Assembly (NCBI RefSeq): GCF_963259705.1
Contig: NC_081849.1
Span: 57,570,093 to 57,634,092 of the forward strand
Source of the DNA: Myotis daubentonii
Lineage: Eukaryota; Chordata; Mammalia; Chiroptera; Vespertilionidae
Reading direction: 5' to 3'
Length of the DNA: 64,000 nucleotides
Each line of letters begins with the position of its first letter. Position 1 is the stretch's first letter. The notes below the pieces were generated by a model. That model had not been told where the DNA came from, did not search any database, and worked only from the letters and a program-made list of their open reading frames with translations. Below, piece after piece: positions 12,200 through 23,800 of the stretch. The position numbers and the translations under genes are program-made.

Positions 12200-12600
12200 A
12201 AGCACTGCAGGTTTCATGGGAACGAAAGATCGAACTCGCTCACAATTTTAAAAAACGGCAGCTTTCACGGGGAGCTCTGCACACCACGCTGAGGTTCTGA
12301 TTTCGCGGTCGTTTCCCCCTTGCCGGGCACAATGCGGGACCATTTCAGGTTAGGCAACAACGCATGAAGGTTTATTAAGCTCGGAAAAAGGAAGCTTGGC
12401 ACGCAAAAGTTGTGCCCAAGGGCCAGTTATGCTAGCTCACTGCCAGGATTCCCACGCACTGGGTAAGTTCAAAGAGTTTTATGTCTCATTTCTAACCGCA
12501 TCAAAGATACGGCCACCAATATGCACTGTCTTGTTATCTGAAGCCCAAGACACAAGTGGTCCCAGGGTCACACCTGCACCCAGTACTTAAGGCAAGAGAA
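12200..12600 (-). other. Possible solo LTR-like segment (uncertain)
   Basis: Unlike its AT-rich surroundings, this stretch is CpG-containing. On the minus strand it has a poly(A) signal in an LTR-like setting (GAGCTTAATAAACCTTCATG at about 12383-12364), followed by a GC-richer part resembling a U5 region. I did not find convincing TG/CA ends or a target duplication, so it may also be unique sequence. No viral coding region is present. Confidence 0.25.
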
Positions 12601-12633
12601 GAAGTAATAAGGTAGGGCTTCCTTCATCTAAGG

Positions 12634-12857
12634 CAGCGGTTCTCAACCTTGGCTGCACATTAGAATCACCTGGGAATCTTTTTAAAATCCTGATTTCTGG
12701 GCCTCATCCTCTGGAAATTCTGTTTCTTTGTTACTAATGTTGTGGCCCCACCTCGTAACAAAGAAACAGAATTTCCGGAGGATGAGGCCCAGAAATCAGG
12801 ATGATTCTAATCCTGATTAGAATGATTCTAATGTGCAGCCAAGGTTGAGAACCACTG
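12634..12857. mobile_element. Fold-back hAT element (MER5A-like)
   Basis: Ends are CAGCGGTTCTCAACCTTGGC and its near-perfect inverse. The flanking 8-mers ATCTAAGG (12626-12633) and ATCTAAAG (12858-12865) look like a target duplication with one mismatch. The ends and the segment GCACATTAGAATCACCTGGG match MER5A (hAT-Charlie). Unlike standard MER5A, the whole element is a long inverted repeat: the arm from about 12690 to 12735 is repeated inversely at about 12755-12802. Confidence 0.75.
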
Positions 12858-12865
12858 ATCTAAAG

Positions 12866-13296
12866 AGACCCTGAAGACCCCTTGTCCCTCTTTATGGTCT
12901 CAGCATCCGTGATGGCAGCCAGGCTCGCCCTCCTCTAAGCTGCTCTTCCACGGATGCCTGTGTATTCAGTCGGCCCAGCGCTATGTAGACGTGCAGTTGT
13001 ATAAACAGCACCCAGACAGGACGCCTATGCCCTTCCTGTTAGCACGATGCGCCTGGGCGCTGAAGGACTGCGCCTTCTCGTTGCCAGCATTGGAGCAGAG
13101 TGTGTCCTTCTGACATCCTGGGAAAGTTTTCCTTTTATCGCGTGTAAATGGAATCACGTGAAGTCCTGCCAAGGCCACCTGGGTGATGGCTCCACGTTGA
13201 CAGCTCCAGTTCACGAGCCTGGTATGCGCTGGTCATTTTAAAAAATAGTTTATATTTTTACGTTCGGAAGTTTTTTATTTCCTTTTTGTTATTCCT
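12866..13296. other. Intergenic, no gene recognised
   Basis: Fairly GC-rich with scattered CpG, but no exon-like structure or known protein is seen on either strand. Confidence 0.4.
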
Positions 13297-13477
13297 CACC
13301 CGAGGATATTTTTCCATTGATCGATTTTTAGAGAGAGTGGGAAGGAAGGGGAGAAAGAGAGAAACATCAATGTGAGAGAGAGACTCGGATTAGTTGCCTC
13401 CCTCATGTGCCCCACAGTGGGTGTGAGACCTTGACCAGGCCGATGCTCTATCCACTGATCCAAACCAGCTAGGGCTA
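13297..13477 (-). mobile_element. Ves SINE
   Basis: Reverse-complement Ves (ATTTTTCCATTGATCGATTT on the left, CCAAACCAGCTAGGGCT on the right), somewhat shortened in the middle. Confidence 0.88.
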
Positions 13478-14929
13478 TTTTTAGAAGTTTCATTGTGGTC
13501 TTTCTTAATCCACCTGTTTATTTTGATAGCATCCTACCTTTCTCCTTTCCTTTTAAACATTTATTTGATAATTTTAAACAGACTTATTTGGATTGGCAGT
13601 GCTAAGCAAAGCAATTTATTTTGCTTGTTGACTCTTGCTTGGGGGGGATTTATTTTCGCAAAGGCCTATACTTTGATTTGTGAACTCATCATCCATTGGG
13701 CGGATTTTTTCCGCAGGAGCGCAGTGTGCTGGGCGACAGACAAGTTTCCATGGAGGATTTCTGAATTCGTGTCTGGCAGCTCCTGAGTGGGATCTCTGGT
13801 TCAGGGCCATGTCTTCTAGAAGATTCCAGTACAATGAGGATACTGTAAACTTCCTCTCCACGCTCACGCCTAGGGCTGGCATAGAGTTCCTTTTTCACAA
13901 GATCATGCCTATTTTATTTAAATTTTTTCTCTCAGGTCTTTGCAAAACAAAAACAAAACCAAAACACCCAAGTTGCTTTCCCTTGTTTCTTGGCCATGGG
14001 GGGAATTTTGTAGCCCCTTTCCCTAGGGCCCTAGTTTCAGCAGAGTTCTCAGTTTCAGCTCTCTTCCTTGCAGCAAAATCACTTTTCCTAAATCCATTTG
14101 GCATATCTGAATGGTCTTGGAACTGTCAGTTGGATATGGGGGTGGGGGTGTGTGCGGGAGTGGGAGGTTATAAAAGCAGCCCAGGCTCCTGCAATATCTA
14201 GGCCTGAATCGATTTGTGTTCATGCACGCTCTCATGATTACTCTTCACTCATAGTTGCTCCCTGGAAAAGAGGGCCCAGCGGGACAGCATAAAGACTTGT
14301 CTCAGGAATGATGATTAGGGAGCGATTATTGGCATGGTGACGTGGGAGTGACTCTATCTAAGGTTCTGGTGGAGCCATCCTGGGCTTTACGCTTATTGAT
14401 TGGTGAGAGGGAGAGGAAGAAAGGGATGGAGGTGAGGTGGGAGCTTGGCAGCAAGCCTGGGAGAATCAGGCAGTGATTAAAGTGTACAGGGCAGCAGATG
14501 GGTGCCCAGACAGAGGCCTGATGGGGGGCGGGGAGAATGACAATGCTGCCTAACTGGAGAGGTAGAAGAAGGCTCTATTTCCTGCTTTTATACACTCATC
14601 CTCACTGCGAGAAGCGATAACATTCAGGACATGTGTACCCTGGTGTAAACATCTAAGAAAGGAAGCTGATTAAATAGAGGGTGAATTAGGAAATTTCACA
14701 GGCTGTGCAAGAACACTCCGTGTTTAATATTAACCATGTTCTTAATCTAATATACTATCCAGGGCGTATATGTGTATACATATATATGTGTATGGGTATG
14801 TGTAAATCTATCTATGTCTGTCTGTATCTGGGTCTGATCAGTATCTCATCTATACCTATGCCTATGCACATACCAGGTGCCTAAGTGTCTTTGGTGGTCA
14901 TGGATCATTTAGTAAAGGTGAAGGAGACT
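13478..14929. other. Intergenic segment with orphan TATA motif
   Basis: Contains the longest open frame in this part (13680-14201, + strand, 173 codons), which resembles no protein I know and has unremarkable composition. At about 14165-14180 a strong TATA-like string (GGTTATAAAAGCAGCC) follows a G-rich run. A TG/TATC-rich run lies at 14765-14880. No gene is supported. Confidence 0.4.
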
Positions 14930-15330
14930 TCATTCAATTAAGAAATAATTGTCACGTGCTGCCATTTCCAGGTACTTTTATAGGTACAACAGGAGATTCA
15001 GTAGTGACTAAAAGCAAGTGAAATTCCTGGCCTCGTGGAATTGACATTTTAGTACAGAAAGGCAGACAATAAACAAAATACGTTAATAAAATATATAGTG
15101 TATTAGGTGGAGGTTGGTAGGACAGAAGAAAATAAAGCAGGTGAGGGGAACATGGCATGTTGATGGTAGGTGTCTGTAATCTAAATAGGCTGCTTAGGGA
15201 AGGCCTCACAGAGATGGAGAGAGGGAGGTAGAGGCGGCACCCGGCAGCAGCAGGGCTCCCCAGCGGGAGGAGGCTGGAGCTCAGTGATGTAGAAGGGAGG
15301 GGTAGGAGATGGAGTCCTAGAGACTGCAAG
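14930..15330 (-). repeat. L2 LINE relic
   Basis: The segment ATTCCTGGCCTCGTGGAATTGACATTTTAGT... followed by the AATAAAC-rich part and GGGAAGGCCTCACAGAG matches the antisense of L2-type elements. Very old, and no reading frame remains. Confidence 0.5.
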
Positions 15331-15991
15331 AGGCCACGTTCATCTCATGGTGCGGCGGGATGCAGACATCCAATGTCCATGGGATTGAAACTCTGAGCCA
15401 AAGCGCTGTGATGTTCAGTGAACCGGTTCTGTGGATTGAAGGGCAGAGCAGGATTCTGGGCCGGGCAGCCTAGGAGTGGCCGAGCCCATGGAGCTTCACT
15501 CTGAAGGCTTCCTCACCTCCTACCTCCGTCCCTCCTGCCCCTTCCGCGTCCCCATAGCATTGCCTCCGGATCCTGTGCTCTGTAGCGATGCCTCCAGGCA
15601 CCTGATAAACTTGTCCCTGACCCTGACCTGGCTGTACTGGTTTCAGGTTGTCACCTATTCTGCCTCTCCAGGATGTTCAAGGAAAAAGTTCCTTTAAGAC
15701 TCAAAAATAACTGAGTTTGTTAGGATAATGGGAAAGGGGTCACAAAGGGCTGGAGGAATTGAAGGGAGACAAGGGGGCATGGTGAGGCGGTGGAGGGAAT
15801 TTCCTGGAGGGTTTCACTGACAAGGAAGTGGAGTATCTTTCCTTTAGCAGCAGGCAGAAATTTGAAGTGGGGGGAGGAAGCTGATGGAGAGTGGTGTGGT
15901 TGGTTTCTGTCTGCTCTGCAAAAAGGAGATTTTTTTTGTCTGCTTAAGTGAGTTGGGAATTAGAAAAGGAGGCGATGTAAAGCAATACTTG
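15331..15991. other. Intergenic, no gene recognised
   Basis: GC-richer stretch with short open frames only. Probably further eroded repeat. Confidence 0.4.
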
Positions 15992-16186
15992 TAGCCCGAC
16001 CTGCCTGGCTCAGAGGTTGAGTGTGGACCTATGAACCAGGAGGTCAGGGTTCAATTCCTGGTCAGGGCACATGCCCGGGGGGTCCTGCAGGAAACAGCCA
16101 ATCTGTGATTCTCTCTCATTATTGATGTTTCTATCTCTCTTTTTCCTTTCCTCGCTGAAATCAATAACAATATATTAAAAAATAAA
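15992..16186 (+). mobile_element. Ves SINE
   Basis: Head CCTGCCTGGCTCAGAGGTTG, box-B-like GGTTCAATTCC, CT-rich middle and A-rich tail. Confidence 0.9.
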
Positions 16187-17829
16187 GTAGTAATTGTGAA
16201 AAGATGAGACAGTAAGGGCCCAGCTGAGGTCAGAGAGCATGTCTTTGAAGGGTCCTCAGATAGCTGGGGTTTATGATGTTTTTCCCTCCAGAAAAACAAA
16301 TTGCTTTTGAATAAGGGAACTCACACAGTAGAGGCTGTGGAGTTGCAATTCATTCTTAGTGACACTTCCCATTTGGTTTTAACCTAAGTATTTTAGTTAC
16401 CCTTTGTTTGTACAGTTTTATATTCATATGAGATAAGGTGATGGCATATTTTATGGGCAATTTTTGCAGATCATTGGGATAAGGGGAAAGAATATTGAAG
16501 AGAAAGAAGGATTTCTTTCATATTAAATAACAGTAATATTTTTATTGTTTGTCACTGGATTCATGTTCTATCTGGGCCTTTTTTTTCCTTCTTGCTGGGA
16601 ACACATCTTTTAAATTATACTTGTGTACAAAATAAAAAAGAAGCTAAACATGTTACTCAACTTGGTGACTTCTCAGTTGACCAAGAGAGCACGGACAATA
16701 TGGGTGGTCACAAACTTGATAGATGGTGTACGCACTGGGTCCCCAGCTTCTCCATTTCTAAAAAGAGTACGGTAGCAATGGAGGAAAATAAACAGCGAGA
16801 TGGTAAAGAGTTGGCTAAACATTAAATGCTGTACAAATATCCTTGGTACTGCTACTCAGGAAGGACTCATGACCTTTTAGATAAAGTTTATTAGACTTCC
16901 AAGGCAAGGAAACGAATGAACAACAAAGCAGGCATTGCATTTGGAAATCAGTCCCCTCACAGTTTACTGATAAGTGGACTGGTTTTCAGTTATACTTTCC
17001 TTTTGAGGAAGTGCAAACAGTTTAGTAACATGACCTTATGAATAGCCCTAGTCTCAGGAAGCAGAAAGTCTTTTTTTACATAGAAGGAAGCTAGAGAAAA
17101 GGCTTGGTGACTTGATAAGGATCAGCAATATGGCAGGTGCAAGGGAAAATTTACATTAACATCTACTTGTGTGGGTAATGAGTCATGTACTCCACCATTC
17201 AACCAGGGCTGCACCAAGAACAGCTCCTGGTACCTAGTAGGTGCTCAGTAAATGTTTGGTGCTTGAGTGAGTCTTGTTTGAAAATGTCCTTAGTACATAT
17301 AACAACCAGTCTACTAATGAGTGTGAAGTGTGTTCTCATTTCTTCTGCAACAAAATATGTGTCTGTGACTCTGGGTTTTAAGATCAGGACTGTAATTCTG
17401 AAGTTATAGCCCACAAATGACATACGCACTGGTCTAATGACGAACAGTTTTCTTCCTGAGTGATATTTGCTGCTGTTTGCAGAACACGTTTATATTCATT
17501 TTCTCTGTCGGCCCCACCAGGTAAGAAGGGTAGTATTTGTTCCACTTTTCCAAAGAAGAAAAAGAAACTTCAGACGTTATGTCCCTGCCTGATGTGTCAT
17601 GATTAATACTTTGCAGATTTGAGACTAGAAATGAGGTTCATATCCCCATATTCTTTTTTCCTTCCTAAAAAGGTCCTCTGATAAGAACAAATAATGATTA
17701 CATAGGTAACATATGAGTGTCAGACCTTTAATATAATTTTCAATTAAAATACGAGAGGCTCTGTGAAATAAAAATAAGTTGCCTAGAAGAGGTCTATCAT
17801 TAATACTCCTTATGGAATATCATGTCATA
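16187..17829. other. Intergenic, mostly unique
   Basis: About 17190-17270 is an L2 3' end on the plus strand (TGGTACCTAGTAGGTGCTCA followed by a GTAAATGTTTG-like end). The rest shows no recognised gene. Confidence 0.45.
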
Positions 17830-18000
17830 TTAGCTGGAATAATAGGAATAGCAAATACTAGGTGCCAGACACTCTCATAAGTGCTTAATATATATTAAAT
17901 AATCTACTCGTCACAACTCTATGATACAGGTACCACCAGTATTGCTTACTATCAGGTCTACTTAGTTATTGAGTTTGGGTTTCAAAGTTTGATAACAAGG
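17830..18000 (+). repeat. MIR SINE relic
   Basis: Contains the MIR core pattern ACTAGGTGCCAGACACTCTC...AAGTGCTTAATATATATTAA...CACAACTCTATGATACAGGT. Old and diverged. Confidence 0.6.
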
Positions 18001-18109
18001 ACTATCATACTGTCCACATCACTTTGGTTCCTGACAGCAAGTAGTGGGAGTTTGTATAGCAAGTGATCTATTCAATTTATTCAGTTCTTAGACTTAAATA
18101 GTGGGGATA

Positions 18110-18440
18110 CCTATGTTGTTATATTTACTCAACCCTGGAGGAAAGTGAAGTAACTTGCCCATGGCCATCCAGCTGGTAAATTGTGGATGCTGGCCTGGCC
18201 GGTGTGGCTCAGTGGTTGAGTGTCGACCTATGAACTAGGAGGTCACTGTCCGATTCCTGGTCAGGGTACATGCCCGGGCCGTGGGCTCAATCCCCAGTGT
18301 GGGATGTGCAGGAGGCAGCCAATCAATGATTCTCTCTCATCCCTCTCCCTTCCTCTCTGAAATCAGTAAAAATATTTAAAAAATTGTAGATGCCATACCT
18401 TGGACTTGAATCAGGCAGTCTGGCTGCCAAGTAAGTTCTT
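18110..18440 (+). repeat. MIR-like relic split by a Ves SINE
   Basis: The MIR-type text GAAGTAACTTGCCCATGGCC...CAGCTGGTAAATTGTGGA stops at about 18190 and resumes after the Ves copy with AAATTGTAGATGCCATACCT...GACTTGAATCAGGCAGTCTG. The repeated AAATTGTGGA/AAATTGTAGA is the Ves target duplication. Confidence 0.6.
18191..18382 (+). mobile_element. Ves SINE inserted in a MIR relic
   Basis: Complete head CCTGGCCGGTGTGGCTCAGT and tail TCAGTAAAAATATTTAAAA. Flanked by an imperfect 10-bp duplication of host MIR sequence. Confidence 0.92.
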
Positions 18441-19952
18441 AGTTATTATGGATCTCCTATTATGTTCCAGAAAGTTTAGGGTCTTAAGTTTTGAATAGAG
18501 AAGAGAAGGAAATAGAACATGGGATATTTCAATATGAGTAGGGGGTGAGAACAAAGAACATCGCTGTTGATATGAGTGGGTGAATTGGGGCCTGATGACA
18601 TCTGCTGACTTGTGGTTTCACTTTCATACTTGGGGATCAAAATTTGTCGTTTCTAAAATATCTTCTGCTCAGAAGCTCTATTTATTTTAATGTTACGAGA
18701 AGAGTGATTAACTCAGCTGGAGCCAGTGCTAGCCACTGTGCCATCTTTCTGTGGGTCTGTCTGGAATTCAAGCTCGAGGTGTAAGCTGAATGGGTTCGGC
18801 TTCGTTAGGCAAGTTCTACAAGAAAAACATTTCATTAGTGCTCTGTTTCCTAATGATACTCGCTGGGCATTATTACTAAGAGACGTTCCTAGGAAAACAG
18901 CTCTATAGTCAAATAAGCCTAGAACTCACTGTGTTACGCAGTGCCCATGAGAATTGCACAGTAGATAATAAAGTCTTTAACAAGTTCTGGAGCAAAGAAG
19001 TCTGTTTAACTTCGTCTCACCAAGCATTTTTTCAGACTACTTGATAAGAAAAAGATTGGAAATGGTTTTATTGTTGTTATTTGCATAATATCTATGAACA
19101 GTCCATGGTACACACTTCAGGCAATCTTGAATTAATGTAAAAAAAGTTTCACCAAAATAGATATTTCATATTAGACCACTGCTTAGTCCATATGATAATG
19201 TGCAACCTATTCCTAGAAAGATAGATCTGTTTATACATTTCCACGTCAATATGCTTTTGTGTGCACAAAATTTTTATGTGTGCATCATGTCATCTGACTT
19301 AAAACCACTGTTTGGGAAAGTAGGAAGTAACCTTATCCCACTTGACACAAGGAAAAATGTGGCTCAAAAGGGTAGTGTCACGCTCCTCAGACATCCAGAG
19401 CGCACTGATGCAGTCACTGTCGAATCACTATTGGGGATATTTGTTCTTTGAGTTGTATTTTTCATCGTGGTGATGGATTTGTATTGATTTCTCATCTTTT
19501 GTGGTGCAAGGTATCTTCTAGAACATCTGGCTGCTGTGGAAAGAGAAGTTTATGGCCTTGGAACCAAAAAGTAGAAAAATACATTTTCTTTAGAAAATAG
19601 TAGTGTTACACTAGTTGTGTTCGAGATAGTTAAAATAACTAAACAACGCTAACACACTAAAAACATTATCAAGATTGGTCGTTGTGAAGTTGCGTTAGCT
19701 ATCACAAAAATTACTGGACATTATGTACTAACCCAGAAGCCAACAGGAATGATAAATGACACATTCTTCAAACAATCAGGACTGTAGGTCTCTAAAATAT
19801 TTTCAATGGGATCATGGGATTTTACCTTTGAGAATAATTAGAGAGATAAATTCCTCCAGATTCCTTATTTTAGAAATGGTGAAATAGGCTCAGAGGAGTT
19901 AAGGGGCCTGACATACTCACTGGACAAAATCCCAAACTGTCTCACTTTTCCT
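18441..19952. other. Intergenic, no gene recognised
   Basis: Unique-looking, moderately AT-rich. The frames at 18726-18908 and 19200-19451 are short and unlike known proteins. Confidence 0.45.
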
Positions 19953-20167
19953 TTTTTTTTTTTTAAATTTATTTCAGAAAGGAAGGGAGATGGAGAGAGA
20001 GAGATAGAAACATCAATGGCAAGAGAGAATCCTTGATCAGCTGCCTCCTTCATGCCCCACACCAGGGATTGAGCCCACAACCTGGACATGTGCTCTGACC
20101 GGGAATAGAACCATGACCTCCTGGTTCATAGGTTGATGCTCAACCACTGAGCCCCACCAACTGGGCC
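19953..20167 (-). mobile_element. Ves SINE
   Basis: Reverse-complement Ves with poly-T at the left and GAGCCCCACCAACTGGGCC at the right. Flanked by related words (CAAACTGTCTCACTTTTC / CAAAACTGTTTCACTTTTC), consistent with a target duplication. Confidence 0.92.
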
Positions 20168-21084
20168 AAAACTGTTTCACTTTTCAAGAAACTTTGGGTT
20201 GATGCCTCCCTCTCTTTCTTCCTGGTGTCTATAAGGATTTTTCTCTAGTCCCCTCTTTTACTGGGTGTTGGTAGATTCAGTCCACTCTCTTGGCTACAGA
20301 TCCTAATTAGTTTAGGTTGCCAAGCCTTTTGATTATAATTTGTGTTAACAATTATTTTCTCACCTAAACTCAGAATTTCCCCCTGGTATCTCCTCCTAAT
20401 GAGAATACTGTGAAGGCATAAAAAATTCTTGCAATAAAATTCTTTATGTAGTCACAATCTCAGAGGATTGTTTTAAGGATTAATGGTAACTTATACAAGA
20501 TGTCTGGTATACAAGAGATACGCAATCAGTGGAAGATACCTCTATTCTCTCTAGGGAGGGTGGTAGTTTTTCATGAGGATAAGACGCAAAGACATTTGCT
20601 CCACATTTACCTTGCTGTGTTAGTTCTCTCTTGAAAGCCTTGAGGTAGCGTCAGGACTCACAAGAAGAAGGCTTCATTATTACATACCAGTATCATTACT
20701 TCTCTTTGGTCCCTTTTTGTTTTTTTTAATCCAAATCTTGACCATTGATGAGTCTGAATTTTTAGAAAAAGCAGAGTGAATAGACACTTTGCATTGAAAA
20801 CTTTTTATAATGCAACTGTATAAATGATAAGCACCACTTTCATAAGCAGTGCCTTCCTGTTGCCATGAAGTCATATGTCAATTATCATTAATTTGGACTT
20901 GATAATGTATATCCGGCTAGTTTGACATTAAACTTTGATATGCCTTTGGAAAAGTAAGTCTCTGCCAAAAAATGGTGTAAATAAGATTTCAAGTGGGTAC
21001 ATTTACTTATTTAAGACAAAAGACTAGTTAAAAACTTGAGCAGTTTAACATAAAACCTAGTATCAGTAGGTTGAGATAAAAAAG
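20168..21084. other. Intergenic, no gene recognised
   Basis: AT-rich with no recognised gene. About 20400-20540 may be a faint L2/MIR relic. Confidence 0.4.
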
Positions 21085-21479
21085 AAGGAACTCTTACCAT
21101 TTGCAACGGCATGGATGGAACTGGAGAGCATTATGCTAAGTGAAATAAGCCAGTTCAATGAAGGAAAAATACCACATGATCTCACTCATTCATGGATAAT
21201 AAAGACCATTATAAACTTATGAACAATAATAGATACAGAGGCAGAGCTGCCTCAAACTGATTGTCAAACTGCAGTGGGAAGGCCAGGGAGGGTTGGGGGG
21301 CAGGAGGGAGGGGGGTAAGAGATCAACCGAAGGACTTGTATGCGTGCATATAAGCATAACCAATGGACATAAGACACTGGGGGATAGGGGAGGCCAGGGT
21401 ATTGTCAAGGGAGGGGGGGGGGAAAGGACACATATGTAATACCCTTTGTAATACTTTAAGCAATAAAACAATAAAAAAA
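21085..21479 (+). mobile_element. 5'-truncated L1, bat-type 3' end
   Basis: Begins in the end of ORF2 (CGGCATGGATGGAACTGGAG...ATGCTAAGTGAAATAAGCCA), continues through the G-rich 3' UTR and ends with CAATAAAACAATAAAAAAAT. It is relatively well conserved, suggesting recent insertion. Only the last stretch of ORF2 and the 3' UTR are present, so it encodes nothing functional. Confidence 0.85.
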
Positions 21480-21779
21480 TGCCTATTATGCCATTTATCT
21501 TACATATTAAAAACAGACTGATTTATCCATTTACTGAAGTGAAACCTTCTATAGCAGTTGGATACGCTAGATCTAGTTGCTATCTAAACTTGAAAATAAA
21601 CTATATTAAGTCTATTTTATATTGTTTCCTACAGTATGAATGAAGCATTGAGTATTTGGGGGGAGTTCCAGATCTGTTGTCCATTTTAACAGTCTACATC
21701 AGTCTACTGACTAATGGTGTGGAGAGGTGTCTTTAATGCTCGGAAGGTAACAAACAAAAACAATATAAAATCTTTTTTT
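21480..21779. other. Intergenic, nothing recognised
   Basis: Short unique-looking spacer between an L1 and a Ves copy. Confidence 0.4.
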
Positions 21780-21988
21780 GCAGCCCAGCTGGTGTGACTC
21801 CGTGGTTGAGCGTTGACCTATGAACCAGGGGGTCATGGTTTGATTCCTGGTCAGGGCACATGCCTGGGTTTCAGGTTCAATCCCCAGTGTGGGGCATGCA
21901 GGAGGCATCCGATCAATGATTCTCTCTCATTATTGATATTTCTATCTCTCTCTCCCTCTCTGAAATAAATAAAAACATATCAAAAATA
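21780..21988 (+). mobile_element. Ves SINE
   Basis: Head CAGCCCAGCTGGTGTGACTC and A-rich end ATAAATAAAAACATATCAAA. Flanked by CTTTTTTTG-like words on both sides. Confidence 0.91.
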
Positions 21989-23609
21989 CTTTTTTTGTAG
22001 GAAATGGATAGGAAGACCTCAAAGTATTTATAACCCAAGGGGACCCTCCATATTCTTTTAGTGTTTATAGTTTCTTCTAAAGCATTCTTTGTTTTATATG
22101 AAGCTGTGTGCAGCAGATGAGAGTGAGGTTTTGCTAAATTCCTAGTTACCTTCCTGTTGGGTCCAACTTATCATTCCAAATCAAAGCTTGAAAGAAGTAC
22201 TCAAATTATGTCCTACTCAATAATGGACTTGAATTTAGATCCTTAGGTACAAATGAATAATGATGTTCATTTCAAAAAAAAAGAGCATTTTCCCTAATCT
22301 TGAAGATAAGTAGAAGATGATGAAGTGTGGCCCTTTGAGCCACCATTTATAGGATCATAAAGATTTATCAAGTGTCAGGGTCTGAAATTATTATTTCTCT
22401 TTTTAGGGAGTAAGTTATGACAGCTATAACATTTGCATAAGTCAGGAAGCACTGGATAGGTCTCTGGTGATTTGGGTCAAGTCTATCCATCCTGGGTTAG
22501 AAGTCAAGGGCACAGACAAATTTCCTGGGAATCTCTTGAGAGCTGTAAAAATATTTTAATTGCATTTCTTCCTATAAATTATTTGGTTTTGTTCATTGTT
22601 TCTAGACACAGGCTAGCTGAATTTCTCTCCTTAGGTAGTTTAGGATGGGTCCTGAGAATCTATATATCCAACAACAACTTTATTGTATTGTTCTATCTGC
22701 TCTACTTAGTTTGAGAAGCAGCTTTGAAAATTTTGTTATGGTCTTCCCTCTTTCAGAGTACATGAGCCTAATAAACTTTTGACAGTTCTGAATGAGTCTC
22801 TGTGTTTGGGCAGTGTTATATGACACTTCAAAATGAAATGCCTCTCCAATTTGTTTGGCTATGCCAAAGATATACTCATCAAAAAAACCCAAAAAACAAA
22901 AACAAACAAACAAACAAAAAACAAAGACATTCATCTTTCAGGTCGTCTTAAAAGTTTGTCTCTCTCTCACTCTTCTTGGCACATAGCATTTTCCAAATAG
23001 TTTGCCACAAATATCTCCCATTCCACATGCTCTTCTTTCAATGTGCTGTTGACACTCCTCCCATTAAAACATGAGTTCTATGTTTCCTCTTAGTAATGAA
23101 CCTGTGGTGCTATGTGCCTTCCACACCTAGGTCATGAAAGCAACACAACTGTTGTCTGGTTCTCTTGGGATGCTTGCTCTTGGAACCCAGCCTCCATGCT
23201 GTGAGGACACCCACACTAGTCCACATAGGGAAACCACAAGGAGAATACACATGTATGATTTGTGGTGGACAGACCAGCTGAGGTCCCAGCAGACATCCAG
23301 CATCAACTGCCAGACATACAAGACAACTTACTGTTACCATTCTCAGCTGATGGGTTACCTTTCATCACCTTCAAGTCTTCCCAGCCTAGGCCCCCAACAT
23401 TGTGGAGCTGTGCTCTGTGTGAAGTCCTAACCCACAGAACCAGTGCACATAATAAAATAGCTCCTTTTATATGCTCAAGTTTGAGGTGGTTTGTAAATTG
23501 GCAATAGTATCTAGACCACTTTTCTTCCCTTTCCCACCCCCTTCCTGTGAGCATGTCAATAGAGCATAATTCCATATTACTACTTATATGTATAGTTTGA
23601 GTGGCTGTG
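21989..23609. other. Intergenic, no gene recognised
   Basis: Contains an AAAC-rich run at about 22882-22922. The frames at 23110-23575 on both strands overlap one another and resemble no known protein. No splice or promoter context. Confidence 0.45.
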
Positions 23610-23800
23610 AATTGCTTACATTTATTCAGTGCTTGCTATGTGCTAGGCACCATTCATTCTAAGCACTTTACACATCTTATTTAAGTCTTCCAACAATACT
23701 ATAAAAGAAACACTAGAATTGTCATTCTCATTTACAAATGAAAAAAGCCCAGAAGTTATATAACTTGTCCAAAGTCAAACATCTATTAAGCATTGACTCC
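23610..23800 (+). repeat. MIR SINE relic
   Basis: TTCAGTGCTTGCTATGTGCT...GGCACCATTCATTCTAAGCA...CTTTACACATCTTATTTAAG and a downstream ACAAATGAAAAAAGCCCAGA block match the MIR core and 3' part. Confidence 0.75.

Noticed and set aside
12634..12857. Hairpin as a candidate microRNA precursor
   Set aside because: The hAT ends and target duplication explain the palindrome. The arms are far longer than a pre-miRNA, although small RNAs from it cannot be excluded.
13680..14201. 173-codon open frame on the plus strand, the longest in the window
   Set aside because: No recognisable domain, ordinary composition, strong overlap with frames on the other strand, no splice or conserved context. Chance frame in a GC-richer patch.
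14952..15329. 125-codon minus-strand frame
   Set aside because: Falls on an L2-like relic. The translation is low-complexity Ser/Leu/Pro text, not L2 protein.
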